DNA of 64,000 bases from NCBI RefSeq assembly GCF_000154705.2, contig NZ_CM002917.1, forward strand, positions 1,444,461-1,508,460. The letters run 5' to 3'. Made by a program: the position numbers and the translations under genes. The DNA comes from Hoeflea phototrophica DFL-43. Lineage in GTDB: Bacteria; Pseudomonadota; Alphaproteobacteria; Rhizobiales; Rhizobiaceae. Position 1 is the first letter of the stretch, and every line of letters starts with the position of its first letter. This document shows positions 46,675 through 54,368 of the stretch, one piece after another. Under the pieces are notes generated by a model, which did no database searches, had not been told where the DNA came from, and saw only the letters and a list, made by a program, of their open reading frames with translations.

Positions 46675-48906
46675 TTGGGGGCGCAATTGATTAGACTGTT
46701 TTGGGGTGGTGTTCGCGTCCTTGGTGTTTTGCTGTTGATCTCCAGTCAGCTCAGTCTTGTGCAGACTGCTGGCGCGCAATCCTTGGTTCCAGGGGTGGTG
46801 GGGACGAATACAGCCAGCCCTGCCGTTCCTGAGACACCCCCTGCCGAGAAGGTCGATCAATTGATCGGTTTGCTTTCGGATCCGGTGATTCAATCCTGGC
46901 TTGCTCAACGGGCATTGGAGAATGGTTCGTCTGCGGGCCAGTCTGCGCAGTCAGGTGGAGGGGCTGCCCTTTCGACGAGGCTCCATTCGATCAAGGCCCA
47001 TTTGCAGGAGCTGACAGAAGCCTTGCCCACGATCCCGGCGCAATTTGAACGTGCCCGAAACATCTTGATGCTCGAGTTCGAGGACCGGGGTATTCTGAGT
47101 ATCATCGCATTGGTTCTGGGGTTGACTGTTGCGGGTCTCGGGTTTGATCGGTTGGCGCGAATGGCGACCGGTGGGTATCGGCGCTGGATGCAAAGCTTGC
47201 CGACGACGAACCCCAGAGGCAGGTTGGCAGGACTGGCGGCCCGTTTCTTGTATGCCATGATCCTTATTGCCGCATTCTTTGCTGGCAGTGTGGGCGTTTT
47301 CCTGATTTTTGATTGGCCGTTGCTGATGCGTGAGATTGTCCTGACTTATCTGTCTGTCGGTCTGATCACCTGGATCGTTTTGATGATGTCCCGGGTCATT
47401 CTGGTGCCGCCGATGCTCGGATTGCACCCGTCCCAGGAGTACCGTGCGCTGCCGATGAGCGACGCGCGTGCCGGGCATTGGTATCTGTATGTCGGCATCA
47501 ACACCGCGTTTTTCTTGTTCACCGGAGCGACCATCGGCATTCTGAAGACCTTCGGGTTCGATGAACCCGGGCGAATGTTGATCGCAGGGGTGGTCGGATT
47601 GGTTCAGCTGCTGCTGCTGCTGACGGCGGTGTGGCGACGTCCAGAGCAGGTTAAGACAAGCGGCAGTGGTGTTTTGCTTGGGCCAGTTGCGATCTCCTGG
47701 TTGCTGACGGTGTTCTTTGTCGTGTTGTGGGCCTTGCGGGTCAGCGGTGCGAACATCGCATTTTGGCTGTTGCTCGCGATCGTTGCGATCCCCGTCATTG
47801 TTATGGCCGCCAGCGATGCGGTAGATTACCTTTTCCGGGCACCGGAGGACGATAGCGCCTCCCTGACGCCGGTAACTATTGCGGTGATCGACCGCGGCAT
47901 CCGTTGTGTGGTCATCATATTGGCGGCCTACTTCCTTGCCAACATCTGGGGTGTCGATGTTTCAGGAATTGCCCAGGGGGAAAACACGCAACAGCGCCTG
48001 TTGCGTGGTGGATTGACCGCTGTTGTCATCCTTCTCGCCGCTGATTTTGGTTGGGCAATTATCCGGGCCATTATCGAGAACCGGCTCAACGAAGGCAGAG
48101 CCCTTTTGCCCGATGGCCAGCCGGCTCCCTTGACACCCAAACAGTCACGTATGCGCACATTGCTCCCGATCATCCAGAACGTTCTCCTGGCGGTCATCAT
48201 CGTGATGGCGGTTTTGATGAGCCTGTCGGCCATCGGCGTGGAAATTGGCCCGCTCATTGCAGGTGCCGGCGTGGTCGGGGTGGCAATCGGATTTGGTGCC
48301 CAAACGCTGGTCAAGGATGTGATCTCGGGCATGTTTTACCTATTCGATGATGCCTTTCGTGTCGGGGAATATGTTGAAACTGGGACCTATCGTGGCACCG
48401 TCGAGAGTTTCAGCCTGCGTTCTGTAAAGTTGCGTCATCATAGAGGCTATCTGACCACCGTTCCCTTTGGCGAACTTGGCGCGGTGCAGAACATGAGCCG
48501 CGACTGGGCGATCGACAAGTTCAGCGTGACCGTCGGCTACGACACCGACATCGACAAGGCTCGCAAGCTGATCAAGAAACTGGGCATCGAACTGGCGGAA
48601 GATCCGGAGTTCGCCCCGCATGTGATCGAGCCGATGAAAATGCAGGGCGTTCAGAATTTCGGTGACTACGGAATCGAACTCCGGATGAAGATGAAGACCA
48701 AACCGGGCGAGCAGTTCACCATTCGCCGGAAAGCCTACGTCCGGCTCAAGCATTTGTTCGAGGAGAACGGGATCAAGATTCCGTTCCCGACCGTTCACGT
48801 TCAAGGCGGCGGCGGCGGCGGCGGGGAAGAAACCGATTCCACTGCTGCGGCCCAAGCCGCAATTGCGCGCAAGATGGCAGCGGAGGCTGCCCCTGCGAAG
48901 GGGTAA
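46675..48906 (+). CDS. Mechanosensitive ion channel protein, MscS family, large multi-helix type
   Basis: Up to 743 residues. A signal-like start (VLGVLLLISSQLSLVQTAGAQS) precedes a periplasmic linker, many membrane helices from ~residue 140 to 520 and the MscS core. The core includes the pore helix GAGVVGVAIGFGAQTLVKD and the beta domain FRVGEYVETGTYRGTVESFSLRS and VPFGELGAVQNMSRDW. A polyglycine run (GGGGGGG) sits near the end. It would release solutes on hypo-osmotic shock. Start: TTG 46675 or TTG 46687 (GGGGG five bases upstream), neither certain. Confidence 0.88.
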   Translation: MGAQLIRLFWGGVRVLGVLLLISSQLSLVQTAGAQSLVPGVVGTNTASPAVPETPPAEKVDQLIGLLSDPVIQSWLAQRALENGSSAGQSAQSGGGAALSTRLHSIKAHLQELTEALPTIPAQFERARNILMLEFEDRGILSIIALVLGLTVAGLGFDRLARMATGGYRRWMQSLPTTNPRGRLAGLAARFLYAMILIAAFFAGSVGVFLIFDWPLLMREIVLTYLSVGLITWIVLMMSRVILVPPMLGLHPSQEYRALPMSDARAGHWYLYVGINTAFFLFTGATIGILKTFGFDEPGRMLIAGVVGLVQLLLLLTAVWRRPEQVKTSGSGVLLGPVAISWLLTVFFVVLWALRVSGANIAFWLLLAIVAIPVIVMAASDAVDYLFRAPEDDSASLTPVTIAVIDRGIRCVVIILAAYFLANIWGVDVSGIAQGENTQQRLLRGGLTAVVILLAADFGWAIIRAIIENRLNEGRALLPDGQPAPLTPKQSRMRTLLPIIQNVLLAVIIVMAVLMSLSAIGVEIGPLIAGAGVVGVAIGFGAQTLVKDVISGMFYLFDDAFRVGEYVETGTYRGTVESFSLRSVKLRHHRGYLTTVPFGELGAVQNMSRDWAIDKFSVTVGYDTDIDKARKLIKKLGIELAEDPEFAPHVIEPMKMQGVQNFGDYGIELRMKMKTKPGEQFTIRRKAYVRLKHLFEENGIKIPFPTVHVQGGGGGGGEETDSTAAAQAAIARKMAAEAAPAKG

Positions 48907-49191
48907 TAGCGTACAAGAATCGCGTCAGCTATCACGCCGCATCAGCCCTGGCGTCCAAGTCTGGTGGTCAGGTGCTAGGGCCAACGATGTTGGTTGATGC
49001 GCGGCTCCGCAACGGGGCAGTTGAAGGGTTTCAATCCTTCACGGGCGCTCCGATCCATTGCAACGGACCTTGGAGGTCCGATGGCCGATCGACATCGGCG
49101 GCAGGTTGGCGCCGGAATGAGAGGCCTGCTGAAATGCAAAACGCCGCAAGCCCGTCAAAGCTAGCGGCGTTTGGTCTTTAAGTGACTTGCT
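48907..49191. other. Gene-free stretch with consecutive stem-loops
   Basis: Between the MscS gene and a convergent small gene I see no credible CDS but a row of hairpins: TGAAGG/CCTTCA (49022-49041), GGACCT-TGG-AGGTCC (49065-49079), CCGAT-CGAC-ATCGG (49085-49098) and the terminator-like stem at 49139-49172. It may be a long structured 3' end or a small RNA gene. Confidence 0.45.
49139..49172. terminator. Bidirectional terminator-like hairpin
   Basis: AACGCCGC and GCGGCGTT form the arms, with A-rich and T-rich flanks. On the minus strand the stem is followed by TTTTGC, 20 bp after the stop of the gene at 49192. On the plus strand it is followed by TGGTCTTT. It fits termination from both sides. 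Confidence 0.65.
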
Positions 49192-49758
49192 TCAGCGCTT
49201 GCTCAGCAGCGGCAGGCCAAACATTCTTGACATGCTGAATGAGGACAGATTGGCGCGCGGGCCTTTCCTCGAAAGCAGCGGCAGGCCGAGCATCTCGGAT
49301 ATGGTTCGCGATGATGAGGTGAGTGGTGGCATGAACTTCCTGCCTGACAAGATCATCGCATCGCGCGCCAGGAGTGATGTGGCGCTGGGCCGGTGTTTGC
49401 GCATTGGGCGATACACTTCCGCCGGCAAATGAACCTCATCGCGGGCGTCTGTCGCAACCGTCTCAAACGGTGCAAGAATGTCTTTGGCCCGGAATGCGGC
49501 GCCGACCGGGGCACGCACTGTGAGAAGCACATTGCCCTCTGCAATCAGCGGAGCGTAAATCCCAGCTGATCTTGGAATCACGCCCGCAGCGGAAAGTGCC
49601 GCCGAAATGCTGCCGAGATCAGCCTTGGACGCCTTCTTGCCCGATGGGGCGGCGATGACGGTGTAATGCTTGTCCCGAAAGCCATCGGCTGCGAGCGCTG
49701 CAACTGCCTGATCGGCGAGCTGCTGGGTGGCATAAAGTCGCGTAATGAGCGTTGTCAT
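49192..49758 (-). CDS. Hypothetical protein with a repeated GLPLLS motif at the C-terminus
   Basis: 188 residues, no signal peptide or membrane helix. The N-terminal half (LITRLYATQQLADQAVAALAADGFRDKHYTVI) looks like an alpha/beta domain of the general-stress/YflT kind, but this is a weak impression. The C-terminal 40 residues hold two similar pieces: ISEMLGLPLLSRK and MSRMFGLPLLSKR. It is divergent from pucBA, across the region carrying the PpsR boxes, so it may share their control. Confidence 0.7.
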   Translation of the reverse strand: MTTLITRLYATQQLADQAVAALAADGFRDKHYTVIAAPSGKKASKADLGSISAALSAAGVIPRSAGIYAPLIAEGNVLLTVRAPVGAAFRAKDILAPFETVATDARDEVHLPAEVYRPMRKHRPSATSLLARDAMILSGRKFMPPLTSSSRTISEMLGLPLLSRKGPRANLSSFSMSRMFGLPLLSKR

Positions 49759-49887
49759 GATATCTCCAAGCCTGATGGCACCGAAACAATAAGTGTAAGG
49801 ATAGAGCGATCACTTGATCAATTCAAGCACAAGTCGTCACAAATATTTAACATATTAATATGTCTAGCAAAATTTACATTTTGCCAA

Positions 49888-49909
49888 AAAGCCCGGAGAT
49901 GCGGGCTTT
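49888..49909 (-). terminator. Rho-independent terminator on the minus strand, in the puc upstream region
   Basis: AAAGCCCG and CGGGCTTT form perfect 8-base arms with a 6-base loop. On the minus strand the stem runs into TTTTTGGC, a proper T-tract; on the plus strand it does not. No minus-strand gene lies immediately upstream, so it would end a short RNA or attenuate the leader of the gene that starts at 49758. Confidence 0.65.
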
Positions 49910-49975
49910 CCGAATCGGCGCGGTTCTTCAAATATTAGCATGACGGGAATGACGCTGATTTGTGACAAAAACGAA

Positions 49976-49993
49976 TGTATATTGTTGTTGACA
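49976..49993. promoter_or_regulatory. PpsR/CrtJ box 1 of the puc promoter
   Basis: TGT-ATATTGTTGTTG-ACA matches the TGT-N12-ACA consensus exactly. Its right end contains TTGACA (49988-49993), a perfect sigma-70-type -35 element, so binding would block polymerase. Confidence 0.85.
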
Positions 49994-50001
49994 CTTGAAA
50001 C

Positions 50002-50019
50002 TGTCAAAAACCTGTGACA
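50002..50019. promoter_or_regulatory. PpsR/CrtJ box 2 of the puc promoter
   Basis: TGT-CAAAAACCTGTG-ACA, again exact, 8 bp downstream of box 1. It lies over the spacer and -10 zone of the promoter whose -35 is in box 1. Closely spaced paired sites are the arrangement known for cooperative PpsR/CrtJ repression. Confidence 0.85.
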
Positions 50020-50142
50020 ATTTGGGCGGTGGCGACATCCTGTGGTGATTGCGCATATGCACGATTCTCCAGGTTGCTGCTCTGTTGGATCCGCTGATTT
50101 ATGACGCGGATCGTAATGCTACCGCCTTAAGGAGACGGCGCA

Positions 50143-50298
50143 ATGAACTATGATCCTGACAAAGTATGGCCATCCGGCCTGACGATCGGGGAAGCTGAGG
50201 AGCTTCACCGGCATATCATCGACGGCACACGTGTATTCGGGTTTATCGCGGTTTTGGCGCATATTCTCGCCTACGTGTATTCGCCTTGGTTCGGGTGA
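50143..50298 (+). CDS. pucB: Light-harvesting complex 2 beta polypeptide
   Basis: A 51-residue antenna subunit. AEELHRHIIDGTRVFGFIAVLAHILAYVYSPWFG, read in pieces, carries His40 (VLAH), the B850-type bacteriochlorophyll ligand, and Arg30 (DGTR), the residue that contacts B800 in LH2 beta chains. One membrane helix. AAGGAG stands upstream of the ATG. It is the first gene of pucBA, 12 bp before pucA. It is called LH2 rather than LH1 because of its partner and because pufLM do not follow. Confidence 0.93.
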   Translation: MNYDPDKVWPSGLTIGEAEELHRHIIDGTRVFGFIAVLAHILAYVYSPWFG

Positions 50299-50310
50299 GG
50301 GGAGAACGAT

Positions 50311-50652
50311 ATGAACAACGCAAAAATGTGGTTGGTTGTTAAGCCGACCGTCGGTGTTCCACTCTTCCTCACCGCAGTGGCAGTGGGCTCGTTTGCAGTC
50401 CATGTGTCCGTCCTGCGAAACACAACCTGGCTGCCTCAGTTCCTGTCCGGCGGTGCCGCAATGGAGCAGGCCTCCATTCACACCCCGGGCATTGTTCCGG
50501 CCGGCGGCAACGCAACCGTTGTCTTCGACGGTGTCCAGCAGGTCGGTACCGGCCAGCAGGGCGTCGTTGTGCTGCCCGATGGCCGCACGGCCCGTGTCGT
50601 ATTCGATGAGCCACAAATCGTCGATGGCACCAAGACTGCCCTGCTTAAATAG
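50311..50652 (+). CDS. pucA: Light-harvesting complex 2 alpha polypeptide with long C-terminal extension; B800-820-type residues
   Basis: 113 residues, about twice the usual 52-60. Residues 1-50 are a clear LH2 alpha chain: MNNAKMWLVVKPTVG, the membrane helix with His31 (FAVH) as bacteriochlorophyll ligand, then NTTWLPQFL. Residues 44-45 are Phe-Leu; in B800-850 complexes they are Tyr-Trp, and in LH3 (B800-820) Phe-Leu. Residues ~50-113 form a hydrophilic, Gly/Val-rich periplasmic tail with two similar pieces, VVFDGVQQVGTG and VVFDEPQIVDGT. There is no sign of a frameshift. pucC follows after a hairpin-bearing gap. Confidence 0.93.
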   Translation: MNNAKMWLVVKPTVGVPLFLTAVAVGSFAVHVSVLRNTTWLPQFLSGGAAMEQASIHTPGIVPAGGNATVVFDGVQQVGTGQQGVVVLPDGRTARVVFDEPQIVDGTKTALLK

Positions 50653-50753
50653 CGTGGGACATGTCAGGCTTTGCCTTCCGGTGAAGCAGGGGATGAAAGC
50701 CAAGGCCGGGGCCTGCGGGTCCCGTCTTTGGAAACTTGAGGGAATGAATTCAA

Positions 50754-50790
50754 GCCCGGATTTGGGTCCGCGACGGACCCCGGATCGGGC
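50754..50790 (+). repeat. Stem-loop between pucA and pucC
   Basis: GGGTCCG-CGA-CGGACCC is a perfect inner stem; GCCCG and CGGGC extend it outside. It has no T-tract, so it is not a simple terminator. It may act as a partial terminator or 3' stabiliser that keeps pucBA mRNA more abundant than pucC, or it may be a dispersed palindromic repeat. Confidence 0.6.
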
Positions 50791-50906
50791 ATTGGCAGGG
50801 TCATATGGCTGCGAGCGCGCTTTTTCGAAGCGTTGCTCGCGCCACACCCGGCGACTCAAATGGCTGATCTGGCAGCCCACAAACCAGATGAGAGGCGGGG
50901 AGGGAT

Positions 50907-52310
50907 ATGAACCGCATCAGTCAGAAAGCGATACAGAGCTGGGCCAGCCTTGGTCCAAGGTTCCTGCCGTTTGCCGACGTGGCAAGCGAAGATCTGCCGC
51001 TCAGCCGCTTGCTTCGGCTGTCGCTGTTTCAGGTTTCGGTCGGCATGGCGCTGGTCTTGCTGATCGGGACGCTCAACCGCGTCATGATCGTCGAACTCGG
51101 CGTGCCGGCTTCGCTTGTCGGTGTCATGATTGCACTGCCCATTCTTTTCGCGCCGTTCCGCGCAATCATCGGGTTCAAATCCGATGTCCACACCTCGGCG
51201 CTGGGTTGGCGCCGGGTCCCGTTCATCTGGCGCGGCACCATGCTGCAATTTGGCGGCCTCGCCATCATGCCCTTCGCGCTGCTGGTGTTGAGCGGGCAGG
51301 GGCAAGCCGCCTCGGCACCCGTCTGGATCGGGTATCTGGGCGCGGGCACGGCGTTCCTGCTGGTCGGTGCGGGCATGCACATGGTTCAGACCGTCGGTCT
51401 CGCCCTTGCCACCGATCTGGCGCCGCCGGAAGATCAGCCCAATGTCGTTGGCCTGATGTATGTGATGCTGCTGATCGGGATGATTGTCAGCGCACTTCTC
51501 TTCGGCAAGGCGCTTGAAAACTTCAGCCCCGGCCGTCTGATCCAGGTAATTCAGGCCTCGGCGGTCGCAACGCTGGTGCTCAATGTGCTGGCATTGTGGA
51601 AAATGGAGGCGCGAAACCGCCGTCCGCGGGATGTCACAGGTCCCGCTCCGGAATTCGCCCAATCCTGGCAGAAACTGGTCCGCGGCAGCCATGCCATGCG
51701 CCGTCTCGCCGTGGTGGCGCTGGGCACATTGGGTTTCGGCATGGCCGATGTGCTGCTTGAACCCTATGGCGGCCAGGTTCTGGCGCTTTCCGTCGCCGAC
51801 ACCACCAAGCTGACCGCGATGCTCGCCGGCGGCAGCCTGATCGGCTTCGCGCTCGCCTCGCGGGTCTTGAGCCGCGGGTTCGATCCGTTGCTGATGGCCG
51901 GCTATGGCGCGCTGGTGGGTGTTCCCGCATTTGCCGCCATCTGCCTTGCGGCGCCGCTCGACTGGCCATTGCTGTTTGTCACCGGCACCACGCTGGTTGG
52001 TTTTGGTGCTGGCCTCTTCGGCCACGGCACGCTGACTGCGACCATGCGGATGGCGCCGCGCGAGCAGACCGGCTTGGCACTCGGAGCCTGGGGCGCTGTT
52101 CAGGCCACATCGGCGGGGGCCGGCATCGCGCTTGGCAGCGTGCTGCGCGACATCATGCTGGCTCTCGATCTGAAGACCGGGTTCGGCGCTGCAACCCCCT
52201 ATCTGGCCGTCTACCTGCTCGAGATCCTGTTCCTGATCGCCGCTCTGGCCGTGATCGCACCGCTGCTGATGGGCAGCAACAAGCCGGCTGCTGACCTCAG
52301 AGCGTCGTAA
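50907..52310 (+). CDS. pucC: PucC/LhaA-family light-harvesting assembly protein (BCD-family MFS)
   Basis: A 467-residue protein with about twelve membrane helices. The PucC signatures are seen in LLIGTLNRVMIVELGVPASLVG, FRAIIGFKSDVH, LGWRRVPFIWRGTMLQFGG and LATDLAPPEDQPNVVGLMYVMLLIG. The family delivers bacteriochlorophyll or assembles LH1/LH2 complexes in the inner membrane. It lies 254 bp downstream of pucA and would work with it. Confidence 0.93.
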   Translation: MNRISQKAIQSWASLGPRFLPFADVASEDLPLSRLLRLSLFQVSVGMALVLLIGTLNRVMIVELGVPASLVGVMIALPILFAPFRAIIGFKSDVHTSALGWRRVPFIWRGTMLQFGGLAIMPFALLVLSGQGQAASAPVWIGYLGAGTAFLLVGAGMHMVQTVGLALATDLAPPEDQPNVVGLMYVMLLIGMIVSALLFGKALENFSPGRLIQVIQASAVATLVLNVLALWKMEARNRRPRDVTGPAPEFAQSWQKLVRGSHAMRRLAVVALGTLGFGMADVLLEPYGGQVLALSVADTTKLTAMLAGGSLIGFALASRVLSRGFDPLLMAGYGALVGVPAFAAICLAAPLDWPLLFVTGTTLVGFGAGLFGHGTLTATMRMAPREQTGLALGAWGAVQATSAGAGIALGSVLRDIMLALDLKTGFGAATPYLAVYLLEILFLIAALAVIAPLLMGSNKPAADLRAS

Positions 52311-52590
52311 GGCGTCTTGCGGGTCTGCACACGCGGCGCGATCCGCGCCTGCCATGCCGGCATTGGCCTTCAGGCTGTTTGAGATGGATTCTTATTGCCG
52401 GGATGGTGACGTCGGCTTCAGCCACCATTTCACTTGCTCTCAGCGCGGTCAAAATGTCCGCGTGTGCCGGCTCCCCAATCAGAGTGTCGGATCAATCAAG
52501 ATCAGGGCCTTCTCGGATACTTCGATCCTGGTCGAAGCATGGGCAGGTCGTCCTGTGCGATAGGCAGTGCAGAGACATCTGGAGGCTGCC

Positions 52591-52920
52591 ATGATCACCT
52601 GCTTTATCCGTTACCACATTGACCCCAACAAGAAAGCGTTGTTTGAAGAATATGCCCGCAATTGGGGGCAGGCCATTCCGCGCTGTGGAGCTGACTTGAT
52701 CGGATATTTCTCACCTCACGAAGGGTCGTCTACGCTGGCCTATGGCGTTTACTCGGTCGAGAGTCTTGCAGCCTACGAAGCCTATCGCGCGCGCCTTGCC
52801 GGCGATCCCCTGGGCCAGGAAAACTACCAGTTTGCCCAGCGCGAACAATTCCTGCTGCGCGAGGATCGGACCTTTCTCAAACTGGCTTCAACGCCACACA
52901 GCTCGATGGTGCGCTCATGA
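52591..52920 (+). CDS. NIPSNAP-family protein
   Basis: A 109-residue alpha+beta-barrel protein: ITCFIRYHIDPNKKALFEEYARNW at the start, then LIGYFSPHEG and LAYGVYSVESLAAYEAYRARL are typical NIPSNAP/dimeric ferredoxin-like features. GGAGG precedes the ATG at 52591. It overlaps the next gene by 4 bp (ATGA), so the two small barrel proteins may form a heterodimer. The role in a photosynthesis cluster is unknown. Confidence 0.8.
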   Translation: MITCFIRYHIDPNKKALFEEYARNWGQAIPRCGADLIGYFSPHEGSSTLAYGVYSVESLAAYEAYRARLAGDPLGQENYQFAQREQFLLREDRTFLKLASTPHSSMVRS

Positions 52921-53264
52921 TTGCAGTGATTTTCGAAGTTGAACCCGCGGACGGGCGCCGGGTCGAGTATCTCGAGATTGCCGCGACCATGCGCGCGATG
53001 CTCGATGAGGTTGACGGGTTCATCTCGGTGGAGCGCTTTGAAAGCCTCACCAAGCCGGGAAAGCTCCTCTCGCTGTCGTTCTTTCGTGACGAGGAAGCTG
53101 TCCGGCAATGGCGGACCCTGGCGGCCCACCGTGGAGCGCAGTCACACGGGCGGGATGGTCTCTTCTCGGATTACCGTTTGCGGGTGGCGCATGTGTTGCG
53201 CGACTACGGTCTGCACGATCGCGCCGAAGCGCCTGACGACAGCCGGGCAATTCATACCGATTGA
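52917..53264 (+). CDS. Antibiotic-biosynthesis-monooxygenase-like (ABM) dimeric barrel protein
   Basis: A 115-residue protein with the ABM pattern: IAVIFEVEPADGRRVEYLEIA, then MLDEVDGFISVERFESL and LLSLSFFRDEEAVRQWRTLAAHRGAQ. The His in AAHRGAQ is conserved in haem-degrading or quinol-type relatives. The start overlaps the NIPSNAP gene stop. It could handle a tetrapyrrole or polyketide-like substrate; nothing in sequence decides this. Confidence 0.8.
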   Translation: MIAVIFEVEPADGRRVEYLEIAATMRAMLDEVDGFISVERFESLTKPGKLLSLSFFRDEEAVRQWRTLAAHRGAQSHGRDGLFSDYRLRVAHVLRDYGLHDRAEAPDDSRAIHTD

Positions 53265-53317
53265 GTTGAACCCGGTCTTTGATCTCGCGCTGCCGGTTGG
53301 TTGCCGGCCAGCACCTA

Positions 53318-54208
53318 TCAGTCGGCTGGCCGCGCGAGCATCTCGTTGGCGCGCTGGATCGCCTGACGGACATCGAGGGCGACAATGTCCGCGCCTGCGG
53401 CATGGAGCTCCTCTTCGCGGCAGGCAAGTGCGGGGCCGCCAAGCAGGATCTTGGTCTTGGTGTCCGGGCATGCCGCGCGGATATTCTTGATCACCGCAGC
53501 GACATCCTGGGTGGTCGAGCCGACAGCCAGCGAAACGCCGATCATGTTGTAGCCGCCGTTGCGAGCCATGCTGTAGGCGCGCTTGCCGCTTGGAAGGCTG
53601 GGGCCGCCATCCACCATCCAGCCTTCATCATGAAACACCGATGCAATAACGCTCAGGCCCAGCGTATGGTCGTTGCTAGGCATGCGCATGAGCAGAATGC
53701 GTGGCCGGTCCTCATCGTAAAACGAGGGGCCGTCCGCATCGGTCAGACTGGTCAGCAGCAATTGCAAGCGCGAGGAAGCTGCGGTGATGGAGGCGAAGCT
53801 TTCGATATCCTCGCACCACATCCGTCCCAATTCCTCGGCGATCGGCACGATCAGCGTCTCGCAAATAACCAGCAATGGAACATTTTCCTGGCGCAGACGC
53901 TCGAGCGCTGCCCGGAAGTAGCGCGGATCGTGCTCCATCAGTGCGCTCAGGAACTGCCGGAAATGGATGGTCCCGTCGACGCCGAGCATGTCTTCGGCAA
54001 GAATGGTCTCGGGCGTATCTTCATGGTGAAACAGGTGGTGCCGGATCGCATGCTCAAGTTTGCTGCGGTCTTTCCAGCCAAGAGGCTCCGTTTTGGGGCC
54101 AATGTCACCCGGCCGTTCACGTGACGGCGGGCTGGTCGGTATTCTTTGAGAACCACGCTCGGTTGTGGTGAATTGCTTTAAACTACCGCCTTCGCTGTTG
54201 CCAGACAT
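53318..54208 (-). CDS. ppaA: B12-binding photosynthesis regulator, PpaA/AerR-like
   Basis: About 296 residues from the ATG at 54208 (GGAGGGG upstream). An N-terminal helical domain (GTIHFRQFLSALMEHDPRYFRAALERL) precedes a cobalamin-binding Rossmann domain with NDHTLGLSVIASVFHDEGW, GVSLAVGSTTQDVAAVI and ILLGGPALA. The base-off motif D-x-H-x-x-G is present as N-D-H-T-L-G, with His and Gly kept and Asp replaced by Asn. Homologues (AerR, PpaA) sense light through B12 and antagonise CrtJ/PpsR, fitting the many PpsR boxes here. Confidence 0.75.
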   Translation of the reverse strand: MSGNSEGGSLKQFTTTERGSQRIPTSPPSRERPGDIGPKTEPLGWKDRSKLEHAIRHHLFHHEDTPETILAEDMLGVDGTIHFRQFLSALMEHDPRYFRAALERLRQENVPLLVICETLIVPIAEELGRMWCEDIESFASITAASSRLQLLLTSLTDADGPSFYDEDRPRILLMRMPSNDHTLGLSVIASVFHDEGWMVDGGPSLPSGKRAYSMARNGGYNMIGVSLAVGSTTQDVAAVIKNIRAACPDTKTKILLGGPALACREEELHAAGADIVALDVRQAIQRANEMLARPAD

Positions 54209-54343
54209 CCGTTTCCCCTCCCGCGGATCCAGCCCCGCATTAAAAAAAGGGTAAGACGGATTGAGTGTACAGACGAGGCCAAATCCGGCCATACTGCAAC
54301 GCGGTTTATTCCCGAATCGAAAAGAACGCGATCAGCTATGCAC

Positions 54344-54368
54344 AAAAACCCCTAATAAATTAGGGGTT
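54344..54368 (-). terminator. Rho-independent terminator of dxs
   Basis: AACCCCTAA and TTAGGGGTT form a nine-base stem with a TAAA loop, followed on the minus strand by TTTTTG. The stem overlaps the dxs stop codon. Confidence 0.85.

Noticed and set aside
46470..48906. Slightly lower GC around the MscS gene as a sign of recent transfer
   Set aside because: The difference was judged by eye only; there are no integrase, repeats or tRNA junction, and MscS proteins are common in the group.
48972..49181. 69-codon plus-strand ORF
   Set aside because: Weak start context, runs through hairpins and a terminator stem; better explained as non-coding.
50143..50652. LH1 (pufBA) identity for the antenna genes
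   Set aside because: The alpha chain starts MNNAKMW and has LH2-type NTTW, the beta chain has the LH2 B800 Arg, pucC follows and pufLM do not.
50856..52355. 499-codon minus-strand frame over pucC
   Set aside because: The plus strand encodes an unmistakable PucC; the antisense product is low-complexity Arg/Gln/His-rich.
52354..52563. 69-codon plus-strand ORF upstream of the NIPSNAP gene
   Set aside because: No ribosome site, competing frames of equal length, no motif.
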